Positions 16,709 through 24,923 of a stretch of 32,534 nucleotides of DNA are shown one piece after another. The number at the start of each line of letters is the position of its first letter. Positions within the stretch are counted from its first letter, which is position 1. Both the position numbers and the translations under genes were made by a program. The notes below the pieces were generated by a model that was given only the letters and a program-made list of their open reading frames with translations, was not told the DNA's origin and ran no database searches. Source of the stretch: an uncultured Eubacteriales bacterium. Lineage in GTDB: Bacteria > Bacillota > Clostridia > Peptostreptococcales > Anaerovoracaceae. The stretch spans positions 1-32,534 of the forward strand of contig CASEOD010000056.1 in NCBI GenBank assembly GCA_949289445.1, read 5' to 3'.

Positions 16709-16730
16709 TTATTGTTGTGGCGGAGTGCCT
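16688..16730. repeat. Inverted repeat enclosing the -10 element (operator or terminator)
   Basis: AGGCACGCCGCC at 16688-16699 and GGCGGAGTGCCT at 16719-16730 are complementary at 11 of 12 positions. The 19-base centre contains the TATAAT of the exporter promoter. As DNA it is placed like a repressor operator. As RNA from the upstream gene it would form a GC-rich hairpin followed by TTTTATTACTT, a possible terminator of the cysteine-desulfurase-like gene. Both roles are possible. Confidence 0.7.
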
Positions 16731-16822
16731 TTTATTACTTCGCACAGTCTGGAAAAAGAGATTCATCGTAAATAGGCGATGATATTCCGATAAATATAAT
16801 CAATGACACGGAAGGGAACATT

Positions 16823-19800
16823 ATGGCAAAACTGAGTGTAAAAAAACCATTCACTGTGTTTGTCGCGGTGATACTGATACTGATTACCGGCGCGGTGTCC
16901 TATACGAAGATGACGCCGGATCTGTTTCCGGATATTGATATGCCTTATGTGGTAGTCATTACTCCATATCCCGGGGCAACGCCGGAGAAGGTGGAAAGTA
17001 CGGTTACAAAGCCACTGGAGCAGTCCATGGCAACTCTGACGGATATCAAAAATGTTCAGTCTGTGTCCAACGCCAGTTATGCCATGATCATTCTGGAGTT
17101 TGAAAACAGTGTCAATATGGACACGGTTTCTTCGGATATTCTGCAGAAAATCAATCTGGTGGAGGGCAGCTTTGATGAGGCTGTGGGAACTTCCACCATT
17201 TTAAAAATCAATCCCAACATGATTCCGGTCAGTGTGGCTGCCGTAGGTTATGAAGGGAAAGACAGAGCGGAACTTTCTGCTTTTGTCAGTGATACTCTGC
17301 AGAACAGACTGGAGGGAACAGCCGGAGTTGCCAGCATTACCACATCAGGGATTCTGGAAGAGAAGATCAATGTAGTTATCAGTCAGGACAAGATTGACAA
17401 GATCAATCATGAGATTCTGTCTGAGATCGATGAACAGCTGGGTGAAGCGCAGCATGAGCTGGACAGCCGTAAAGCCGAGGTTGCAGAAGGAAAATCTCAG
17501 GTCTCCGAAGGAAAGAAGAAACTGGAAGAGAGCAGGAAAGAGCTGACAGCTGCCAGGCAGCAGCTGGAGGAAGGAAAAGACTTTCTCTCCCCGGAACAGT
17601 ATGAGCAGCAGCTGAAAGCTTTGGAAGATGCAGAATCCCAGCTCTCTGAGAACGAAGAGAAACTGAAAGAGACTGATGCACAGCTGGAGGAAGCCGACAG
17701 CGGACTGGCAGCGGCACAGGCTCAGCTGGATGCACAGGGTGACGAGGCAAGAGCCAATGCCGATATTGGAGAAAAGATTACGGCCGACATGATTTCGGGA
17801 ATTTTGCAGGCACAGAATTTCAGCATGCCGGCAGGTTACATTGAAGAAAACGGAAATAATTTTCTGGTCAGTGTGGGAGATCAGATTACTTCAGAAAAAC
17901 AGGCAAAAAATCTGTTTCTGTTTGATTCGGGTGTAGAATCAGTGGGAAAGATCTATCTGAAAGATGTGGCAGATGTGTTCAAAAGTGACAACGCTGATGA
18001 GCTGTACGCAAAAATCAACGGAGAGGACGGTATTGTGCTGTCTTTTTCCAAGCAATCCAATTATGCGACAGCTGATGTATGCGCCAACATTCAGGATAAA
18101 TTTCAGGAACTCTCAGAGGAATACGAGGGACTGCAGTTCACCTCTCTCATGGATCAGGGGGACTATATCAGACTGGTGGTCAGCTCCATCATCAGCAGTC
18201 TGCTTTGGGGCGCGCTGTTTGCCATTATCGTTCTGTTCCTGTTCCTCAGAGGGATAAAGCCTACCTTCATTACCCTCTGCAGTATTCCGTTCAGCCTGAT
18301 TTTTGCCATCCTGCTGATGTATTTCTCGGGGATTTCCATTAACCTGATTTCAATGTCCGGACTTGCTGTTTCAGTAGGCATGCTGGTAGATAATTCAGTG
18401 GTGGTTATTGAAAATATCGTGCGGCTGCGGCGTCAGGGCATTCCTGCGCCGAAGGCGGCGGTGGCAGGCGCAAAACAGGTGGGCGGTGCAATTACTGCAT
18501 CTACCCTGACGACAGTCTGTGTTTTCGTTCCTATTGTCTTTACCGACGGATTGACCAGACAGCTGTTTACCGATATGGCGCTGACTGTAACTTATACTCT
18601 GTTTGCAAGTCTGATCATCGCCATGACGCTGGTGCCGGCCATGTCATCACGACTTCTTGTCAATACCGGGGAATCAGAAGGGAAATTGTTCCTGACTCTG
18701 CTGGAAAAATACAGAAAATCAATCACTTTCGTGTTAAAGCATAAAGCGCCGGTTCTGGCTCTTGCTGTAGTGCTTCTGGCAGGCAGTGTATATTTGAGCC
18801 TGCAGAAAGGTTTTATATTTATGCCGGAAATGAGTTCTCCTCAGCTTCAGGCAACTCTGGAGATGGCAGAGGGAAGTACGCTTTCAGAAACAAAAGAGCA
18901 GGCGGATGAGGCGATTTCCAGAATGCAGGGAATAGACGGCATTGAAACTGTGGGCGCTATGATGTCTTCCGGAGGAATGATGATGGGTGAAAGCAGCAGT
19001 CAGACAGCCGTATCCTTTTATATCATGCTGAAAGAGGACAGCGGTATTGACAGCGGACAAGTGGCTGCACAGATTAACCGGGCCTGCGCGGATATGGAGG
19101 CTGAGGTCACTGCATCCGGAAGCTCTATGAGTGATTTTACCACAGCTCTGGGAGGTTCCGGCGTATCAGTCAATGTTTACAGCGCTGATTTGGATGATCT
19201 GCAGGATACTGCTCATCAGGTCAGCGATATGCTGGCAGATGTGGAAGGTATCGATGAGGTGGAAAGCGGCGTGCAGCAGGCTGACACAGAATATCATTTC
19301 AAAGTAAAGAAGACGGCAGCCATGGAGAAAGGACTGACCGTAGCACAGGTATATGGGGCTATTGTAGAGGCCATGACTTATGAAGATACGGCAACCACGG
19401 TGACATGGCAGGGTGATGAATATGATGTGGTGGTTTCATCAGAACTGAAAGAAGCGCTGACCATAGAGGATATCAGGAACTTGACCCTGACAGTGGATGA
19501 CGGCAGCGGAGGCGAAAAGAAGGTGAAACTCAACGATGTGGCAGAGCTGGAAGAGAAGGAGACACTTCAGGCGATCAGGAGAGATAACCAGAGCAGATAT
19601 CTGACGGTAAACGGCAGTATCAGAGATGGCTATAATGTGACCAGGGTCAGCGAGGCCGCACGGCAGGCGGCAGAAGATCTGGAGCTGCCGGAAGGGACGG
19701 TCATAGAATTTTCGGGAGAAAACGAAAGTATTATGGATGCCATGGAGGATCTGGTTCTCATGCTTCTTCTGGGTATTGTTTTCGTGTATCTGGTCATGGT

Positions 19801-20275
19801 GGCACAGTTCCAGTCTCTGAAATCACCGTTTATCATCATGTTCACCATACCCCTTGCGTTTACGGGAGGACTTCTTGCGTTACTTGCAGCCGGTATGGAA
19901 CTGAGTGTCATCGCCATGATTGGAATGATTATGCTGACCGGTATTATCGTAAACAATGGAATTGTGCTGGTGGACTGCATCAATCAGCTGCGGGGCCGCG
20001 GTATTTCCAAGAAAGAAGCCATCGTGGAGGCGGGCATGATGCGTATGCGGCCGATTCTCATGACTTCACTGACCACTGTTCTGGGACTTGTGGTGATGGC
20101 TCTGGGAGATTCGGCAGGGACAGATATGATGCAGCCTGTAGCTCTGGTCTGCATCGGAGGACTGGTCTATGCGACTCTGCTGACCCTCTATATTGTGCCG
20201 GCTGTTTATGATATGATGAATAAAGAAGAGTACAGACAGATTTCGGAAGCGGATCTGGATATCAGTGATATTTAA
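16823..20275 (+). CDS. RND-family efflux transporter (AcrB/SwrC type) with a coiled-coil insertion
   Basis: A 1150-residue inner-membrane exporter with the duplicated RND layout: a first helix (residues ~10-30), a large extracytoplasmic loop, helices 2-6 (~450-620), a seventh (~645-665), a second loop, and helices 8-12 (~985-1130). The first loop carries a long heptad-rich, Glu/Gln/Ala-rich insertion (about 197-305) predicted to be a coiled coil. At the proton-relay position helix 4 has V-D523-N524-S instead of the AcrB Asp pair, and helix 10 has N1044-N1045 where AcrB has its lysine nearby. No membrane-fusion or outer-membrane partner is adjacent, as expected in a monoderm. The substrate is unknown; related Gram-positive proteins export surfactants, lipids or drugs. 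Confidence 0.92.
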   Translation: MAKLSVKKPFTVFVAVILILITGAVSYTKMTPDLFPDIDMPYVVVITPYPGATPEKVESTVTKPLEQSMATLTDIKNVQSVSNASYAMIILEFENSVNMDTVSSDILQKINLVEGSFDEAVGTSTILKINPNMIPVSVAAVGYEGKDRAELSAFVSDTLQNRLEGTAGVASITTSGILEEKINVVISQDKIDKINHEILSEIDEQLGEAQHELDSRKAEVAEGKSQVSEGKKKLEESRKELTAARQQLEEGKDFLSPEQYEQQLKALEDAESQLSENEEKLKETDAQLEEADSGLAAAQAQLDAQGDEARANADIGEKITADMISGILQAQNFSMPAGYIEENGNNFLVSVGDQITSEKQAKNLFLFDSGVESVGKIYLKDVADVFKSDNADELYAKINGEDGIVLSFSKQSNYATADVCANIQDKFQELSEEYEGLQFTSLMDQGDYIRLVVSSIISSLLWGALFAIIVLFLFLRGIKPTFITLCSIPFSLIFAILLMYFSGISINLISMSGLAVSVGMLVDNSVVVIENIVRLRRQGIPAPKAAVAGAKQVGGAITASTLTTVCVFVPIVFTDGLTRQLFTDMALTVTYTLFASLIIAMTLVPAMSSRLLVNTGESEGKLFLTLLEKYRKSITFVLKHKAPVLALAVVLLAGSVYLSLQKGFIFMPEMSSPQLQATLEMAEGSTLSETKEQADEAISRMQGIDGIETVGAMMSSGGMMMGESSSQTAVSFYIMLKEDSGIDSGQVAAQINRACADMEAEVTASGSSMSDFTTALGGSGVSVNVYSADLDDLQDTAHQVSDMLADVEGIDEVESGVQQADTEYHFKVKKTAAMEKGLTVAQVYGAIVEAMTYEDTATTVTWQGDEYDVVVSSELKEALTIEDIRNLTLTVDDGSGGEKKVKLNDVAELEEKETLQAIRRDNQSRYLTVNGSIRDGYNVTRVSEAARQAAEDLELPEGTVIEFSGENESIMDAMEDLVLMLLLGIVFVYLVMVAQFQSLKSPFIIMFTIPLAFTGGLLALLAAGMELSVIAMIGMIMLTGIIVNNGIVLVDCINQLRGRGISKKEAIVEAGMMRMRPILMTSLTTVLGLVVMALGDSAGTDMMQPVALVCIGGLVYATLLTLYIVPAVYDMMNKEEYRQISEADLDISDI

Positions 20276-20294
20276 TTTTCAGGAGGTAGAAAAA

Positions 20295-21734
20295 GTGAAA
20301 CTGTTTGACAACAAGGTCCAGGAAACCAAATACAAGGTTCTTCGTGAAGTGGCCGTACAGACATGGAAAGGAAACGATGTATTTGCGGAATTCAATGAAG
20401 TGGCAAGCAAGGTCATTCCAAAAGATGAACCGCCTCAGCGCTGCTGCATTTACAAGGATCGGGCAGTAGTGGCAGAACGTATGCGCCTTGCCATCGGCGG
20501 AAGCAGCAAGAATAAAAATGTGGTACAGGTCATTGATATCGCCTGTGATGAATGTCCTGAGGCAGGTTATGTGGTTACGGATCTCTGCAGAGGATGTCTG
20601 GCACACAGCTGTATCGACGCCTGCAAGCTTCATGCGATTTCTATCGATGAAAATCATCGGGCAAAGATAGATAAGGTAAAATGCGTAGACTGCGGGCGAT
20701 GTGCAAAAGCCTGCAGCTACAGCGCTATACATAATTTTGAAAGACCTTGTGAGAAGGCCTGCAAGGTGGGGGCCATCTCCATGGCTGACGGCGGTGAGGC
20801 AGCCATCGACTATGAAAAATGTATCAGCTGCGGTTCCTGTGTTTACCACTGCCCTTTTGGCGCAACAGTAGACGTATCCAGTATTGTGGATGTAATAAAA
20901 TGTCTGAAGGAAAGCACCAGAAAGGATTCCAACAATCCGACCGTGGCCATCGTGGCGCCGTCTATCGGCAGTCAGTTCCTTTATGCAAATCTGGGACAGG
21001 TTATTACAGGCATTCGCAAACTGGGCTTTGCAGAGGTGCTGGAAGTTGCGCTGGGAGCAGACATGGTGGCAGGCAAGGAAGCTGAAGAACTGGTAGAGAA
21101 GGGTTTTCTGACTTCATCCTGCTGTCCTGCCTTTGTAAAGTTTATTGAAACCAGATTTCCGGATATGGTGGAAAAGGTGTCCCACAATCTGTCTCCTATG
21201 GCAGAACTGGCCAGATTCCTGAAAGAAGGACATCCTGAATATACTATCGTGTTTATCGGACCGTGCATTGCGAAAAAGGCGGAGGTCAGAAAGCCTGAAA
21301 TCAGAAAGTACGTAGATTACGCCATTACTTTTGAAGAACTGCAGGCTCTCTTTGACAGCAGAAATATTATTCTCAGGGAGCAGGAAGAAACAAAGTGGAA
21401 TCAGGCTTCCTACTACGGAAGGATTTTTGCCCGTTCGGGAGGTCTTGCCACAGCAGTCAATCAGGCTCTGAAGGAACTGGATATCAAGGATTTTGAATTT
21501 AACCCGATTTCCTGCTCCGGTATTGAAGAGTGTAAGAAGGCTCTTGCCAGAGCCAATAAAGGCGTACTGCCTCATAACTTTATTGAAGGAATGGCATGTG
21601 TCGGCGGCTGTGTGGGAGGCAGCGGCAATATGATTCGCTATGAAGACTCTCCGGAGGAGATGGAAGAACATATTGAAGAGGCAGATGCAGTGGAGATTCT
21701 GCCTAATGTGAGAAAAACGATTAACATTCTGTAA
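20295..21734 (+). CDS. Monomeric [FeFe] hydrogenase, group B-like
   Basis: A 479-residue protein with an N-terminal iron-sulfur region followed by the H-cluster domain. Ferredoxin-type clusters are visible as CRGCLAHSCIDAC, CVDCGRCAKAC and CISCGSCVYHC, plus an extra CEKAC. The H-cluster motifs are TSSCCPAF (C276-C277), GPCIAKKAE (C324) and EGMACVGGC (C435, C439), so all expected ligands are present. The variant L1 and L2 motifs (TSSCCP-x-F and GPC instead of TSCCP-x-W and MPC) resemble group B enzymes rather than the classical fermentative group A. GTG 20295 is chosen because AGGAGG lies at 20281-20286. It follows the exporter by 19 bases and precedes the sigma-54 activator by 54 bases. Its role could be ferredoxin-linked hydrogen turnover or sensing. 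Confidence 0.9.
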   Translation: MKLFDNKVQETKYKVLREVAVQTWKGNDVFAEFNEVASKVIPKDEPPQRCCIYKDRAVVAERMRLAIGGSSKNKNVVQVIDIACDECPEAGYVVTDLCRGCLAHSCIDACKLHAISIDENHRAKIDKVKCVDCGRCAKACSYSAIHNFERPCEKACKVGAISMADGGEAAIDYEKCISCGSCVYHCPFGATVDVSSIVDVIKCLKESTRKDSNNPTVAIVAPSIGSQFLYANLGQVITGIRKLGFAEVLEVALGADMVAGKEAEELVEKGFLTSSCCPAFVKFIETRFPDMVEKVSHNLSPMAELARFLKEGHPEYTIVFIGPCIAKKAEVRKPEIRKYVDYAITFEELQALFDSRNIILREQEETKWNQASYYGRIFARSGGLATAVNQALKELDIKDFEFNPISCSGIEECKKALARANKGVLPHNFIEGMACVGGCVGGSGNMIRYEDSPEEMEEHIEEADAVEILPNVRKTINIL

Positions 21735-21788
21735 GGGATTGGGAAGGCAGCCTGTCTGAGGAGAGCGCCGAAGAAAGAGGGATATAAC

Positions 21789-23648
21789 ATGGAGAATTAT
21801 TTGGCCAGAGCAGTGGAACTTTTAATGGATAATATGGATCAGGGGATTGTCTTTGTAGATGAGGAAGGCCGGATTCAGATCTGCAACCGTGTTGCCAAGG
21901 AAAGTACCGGTATTGTCGTCAACGCCCATGCCAGTCATGAAAGCGGAAGAATTCGGGAAGGTGATATAGTTATCATTGCAGATAACAATCTGGGGGAAGA
22001 TGACGGCGGCCTCGGCAGGGAAGAACTGTCATTTCTGAATCTGACCAATGATCAGATTCAGAAGGGTGACATGCTTATCGCTGTAGGCGTTTACAAAAAC
22101 AGAAAGATAGAACCGAAATACAAATATCTGCGGGAGCATTCCCTCAATATTCCCATGAAGCTGGATGTAAACTATTACGGATTTCATATCAGAGCATCCA
22201 TCGATACAGAAAAGAAGGAAACGCTGATAGAAGTCAACGACCACACCTATCGCCAGGGATATTTTTCGTCTGTGGGGAATATTGTGGTGATTGACGGCAG
22301 TACAGGAGATATCAAATTCTTTCAGGCGAAGGGATACAGCGTCAGAAATGAAGATGCGGGAAATCTGCTGCGCGGAGAACCTTACATGGCGAAGACTACA
22401 GAAAATGTAGATATCGATGTAACCGGTCTGAAATTTCTGGATCTGTTTGATCAATCCGCTCTGTCAGAACAGCTTTTTGCTGTCCTCAACGGACAGAGAG
22501 AAAAAGTCAATAATCAGCTTTATGAAATCAATAAAAGACCCTTCATCTGCAGTATTATACCGTGGAATGAAAGAGAGGAACGGGATACGGAGCAAAAACG
22601 GACAAGAGGTGTATTTCTGGTAATGCACAGTGCGGAGCAGCTGGACAGGCTGCTGGAAGACAGAAATGAAATTATCCGGCAGATAGAGGAAAATACAACG
22701 GTTCCAGACAGACGGCCGGAATTTCCGGAAGATGAATTTTCCGGTTTTATCGGAAAAAGCGGAAAGACACTGGAAGTCAAATATCTGGCGCATAAGGCTT
22801 CGAAAAATAAGTTTAACGTGCTGCTGACAGGAGAAAGCGGAACAGGAAAATCCCAGCTTGCAAGAGAAATTCACCGGGCAGGGAATCCCGATTCACCGTT
22901 TATAGAGGTAAACTGTAATGCGATTGCACCTTCCCTTTTTGAAAGTGAACTGTTCGGATATGTAGGTGGTGCATTTACCGGAGCTAAGAGTGAAGGAAAA
23001 ATCGGATTTTTTGAAGCAGCTGACAAAGGGACGATCTTTCTCGATGAAATCGGTGAAATTCCTCTGGACATTCAGGTGAAACTTCTGCATGTTCTCCAGA
23101 ACAAGATGATCTACAGGGTAGGCTCTTCCAGACCTATCAAGGTTAATGTCCGGGTGATTGCAGCCACCAACAAGAATCTGGAGGAAGAAGTGGCGCAGGG
23201 ACGTTTCAGGCAGGATCTGTTTTATCGTATCAATGTTTTTCCCATTGAGATTCCGCCCCTGAGGGAAAGAAAAGCGGATCTCTATCTGCTGATGAATCGG
23301 ATTCTGAAGAGAACCTGTGAGGAATACGATATGGAGATCAAGCAGCTTTCCGGTCAGGCTCTGCAGGAACTGCTGTCTTATAACTGGCCCGGCAATGTCA
23401 GAGAACTGGAAAACGTTATTGAGCGGGCAGTAACCCTCTGTGAATCCAATATCATATATCCGGAGCATCTGCGTCTGGGAAGAGGAGATATTCCGGTAAC
23501 CATGCGTGAGATGCTGGCAAGGGAGGAAGCCAGAATTCTGGAGATGACTCTGATGAAGCATAACGGAGATAAGCGGAAGGCGATGGAAGAACTGGATATG
23601 TCAAAGACAGTCTTCTATGATCATCTGAAAAAATATCATATTAAATAA
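21789..23648 (+). CDS. Sigma-54-dependent transcriptional activator with an N-terminal sensor region
   Basis: A 619-residue bacterial enhancer-binding protein. The N-terminal ~310 residues hold a PAS-like start (ELLMDNMDQGIVFVDEEGRIQICN) and a further PAS-like stretch near 155-290. No response-regulator receiver domain is present. The AAA+ domain has a Walker A at 348-355 (GESGTGKS), the sigma-54 contact loop GAFTGA at 394-399, a Walker B in GTIFLDEIGE and an R-finger region (FRQDLFYRINVFPI). A Fis-type helix-turn-helix ends the protein (GDKRKAMEELDMSKTVFYDH). It is probably cotranscribed with the hydrogenase. Four -24/-12 promoters between 26.1 and 31.2 kb are likely targets (inference). Confidence 0.95.
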   Translation: MENYLARAVELLMDNMDQGIVFVDEEGRIQICNRVAKESTGIVVNAHASHESGRIREGDIVIIADNNLGEDDGGLGREELSFLNLTNDQIQKGDMLIAVGVYKNRKIEPKYKYLREHSLNIPMKLDVNYYGFHIRASIDTEKKETLIEVNDHTYRQGYFSSVGNIVVIDGSTGDIKFFQAKGYSVRNEDAGNLLRGEPYMAKTTENVDIDVTGLKFLDLFDQSALSEQLFAVLNGQREKVNNQLYEINKRPFICSIIPWNEREERDTEQKRTRGVFLVMHSAEQLDRLLEDRNEIIRQIEENTTVPDRRPEFPEDEFSGFIGKSGKTLEVKYLAHKASKNKFNVLLTGESGTGKSQLAREIHRAGNPDSPFIEVNCNAIAPSLFESELFGYVGGAFTGAKSEGKIGFFEAADKGTIFLDEIGEIPLDIQVKLLHVLQNKMIYRVGSSRPIKVNVRVIAATNKNLEEEVAQGRFRQDLFYRINVFPIEIPPLRERKADLYLLMNRILKRTCEEYDMEIKQLSGQALQELLSYNWPGNVRELENVIERAVTLCESNIIYPEHLRLGRGDIPVTMREMLAREEARILEMTLMKHNGDKRKAMEELDMSKTVFYDHLKKYHIK

Positions 23649-23707
23649 CAGGGATTTCCTGATTTTCTGAGGATACGGAAATATCATGAACTCTCCCTGA
23701 CAGCGAC

Positions 23708-23751
23708 AAAACACGAAGGCGGAAGATTTTCAGCATCAGCCTTCGTGTTTT
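23708..23751. terminator. Bidirectional terminator between the activator and alr
   Basis: AAAACACGAAGGC and GCCTTCGTGTTTT form a perfect 13-bp stem around an 18-base loop. The A/T ends provide a T run on either strand. It lies between two convergent genes. Confidence 0.85.
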
Positions 23752-23804
23752 GCATGACAGTGGCTTTTCGGGACTGTGGTGCTTTTTAAAGAAAGTGCCG
23801 CCGA

Positions 23805-24923
23805 TCAGTCTGTATATTTTCTCGGAGGTCTTTCTGTCAGGCGGGCAATAATATCGTTTTTGTTGGTGCCTGCAAGGGCGGCAGCTTCCTCTATATTCAT
23901 GGAGCCGTCTTTACCGTCACCGTAGATGATGGCTTCTGTACCGCAGTGAACATCCGGAATGTGAGTAACGTCTGCTATGCACTGATCCATACAGATAACC
24001 CCTACGATAGGCGCTTTTTTACCGTTGATGACAACATATCCCTTATCCCGCAGGTATCTCGGATATCCGTCTGCGTAGCCGAAAGGCAGTGTTGCAAGGA
24101 GGCTGTCTTCGGGAGCTTTCCAAAGATAATCGTAGCTGACACCTTCTCCTTTTTTTACGCGGTGAAGCTGTGAAACTGCCGTTCGGAAAGTCAGCACCTG
24201 TTCTACATCCAGAGAGCGGATATGGAAGCCTTTCATTCCGTAAATCAGCGCGCCTGGCCGAACCATATTCAGCCAGTACTGCGGATAATCCACTGTGGCA
24301 ATGCTGTCTGCAATATGTTTATAGCGAAAACTGCATCCCCGGCTTTCCAGAACGCCGATAAAATCAGTGAACAGTTTAAACTGTTTATCGTTCTCTTCTT
24401 CATTGACCAGCGCAAGATGACTGAAAATACCTTCTACCTCCACATTCTCCGATTCAAACATACCGCAGATTTCCCGGGCAAATTCTTCTGAAGGCATACA
24501 GCCCAGACGGTGAAATCCGGTATCTACTTTTACGTGAACTTTGGCTCTGGTATTACGTTCTGCAGCCAGCCGATCCAGAATCTGCACCTGCTCCAGAGAG
24601 AAAACAGTCTGGGTGATTTTGTTTTCAACTACCATCGGCAGCAGTCTGTCAGGAGTATGGCCAAGAATAAAGAGAGGATAATCGGGATAGGCTTCCCTCA
24701 GTGACAGGGCTTCCGTCAGCGTTGCCACAGCAAGATAGGCAACGCCGCTTTTCATCAGCGCAGGCGCGATGCCGACAGCGCCGTGACCGTATCCGTTGGC
24801 CTTAACTACTGCCATGACAGCAGTTTTGGGACCTACCAGATCCGAAATCAGCTTCATATTATGTTCCATTTTTTTCAGGTCCACAATGATTTGAGTATCG
24901 CGGACATCTTTGAAAGTTACCAT
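23805..24923 (-). CDS. alr: Alanine racemase
   Basis: A 372-residue PLP enzyme interconverting L- and D-alanine. The PLP lysine is K41 in AVVKANGYGHG, and the C-terminal domain carries the catalytic tyrosine in GVSYDYLWKAPEDSLLATLPFGYADGYPR. VGVICMDQCIADVT is also family-typical. The ATG overlaps the stop of the M20 amidohydrolase (ATGGTAA), so the two are one coupled transcript. Placement behind a hydrolase and a probable sigma-54 promoter suggests a catabolic racemase, although a sole biosynthetic alr cannot be excluded from this window. Confidence 0.95.
   Translation of the reverse strand: MVTFKDVRDTQIIVDLKKMEHNMKLISDLVGPKTAVMAVVKANGYGHGAVGIAPALMKSGVAYLAVATLTEALSLREAYPDYPLFILGHTPDRLLPMVVENKITQTVFSLEQVQILDRLAAERNTRAKVHVKVDTGFHRLGCMPSEEFAREICGMFESENVEVEGIFSHLALVNEEENDKQFKLFTDFIGVLESRGCSFRYKHIADSIATVDYPQYWLNMVRPGALIYGMKGFHIRSLDVEQVLTFRTAVSQLHRVKKGEGVSYDYLWKAPEDSLLATLPFGYADGYPRYLRDKGYVVINGKKAPIVGVICMDQCIADVTHIPDVHCGTEAIIYGDGKDGSMNIEEAAALAGTNKNDIIARLTERPPRKYTD

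Noticed and set aside
22893-23561. Long antisense open frame over the sigma-54 activator
   Set aside because: Fully opposite the conserved AAA+ domain, with no recognisable protein features.
24170-24704. Short plus-strand open frames opposite alr
   Set aside because: Antisense to a conserved enzyme, with no ribosome binding sites and no family resemblance.
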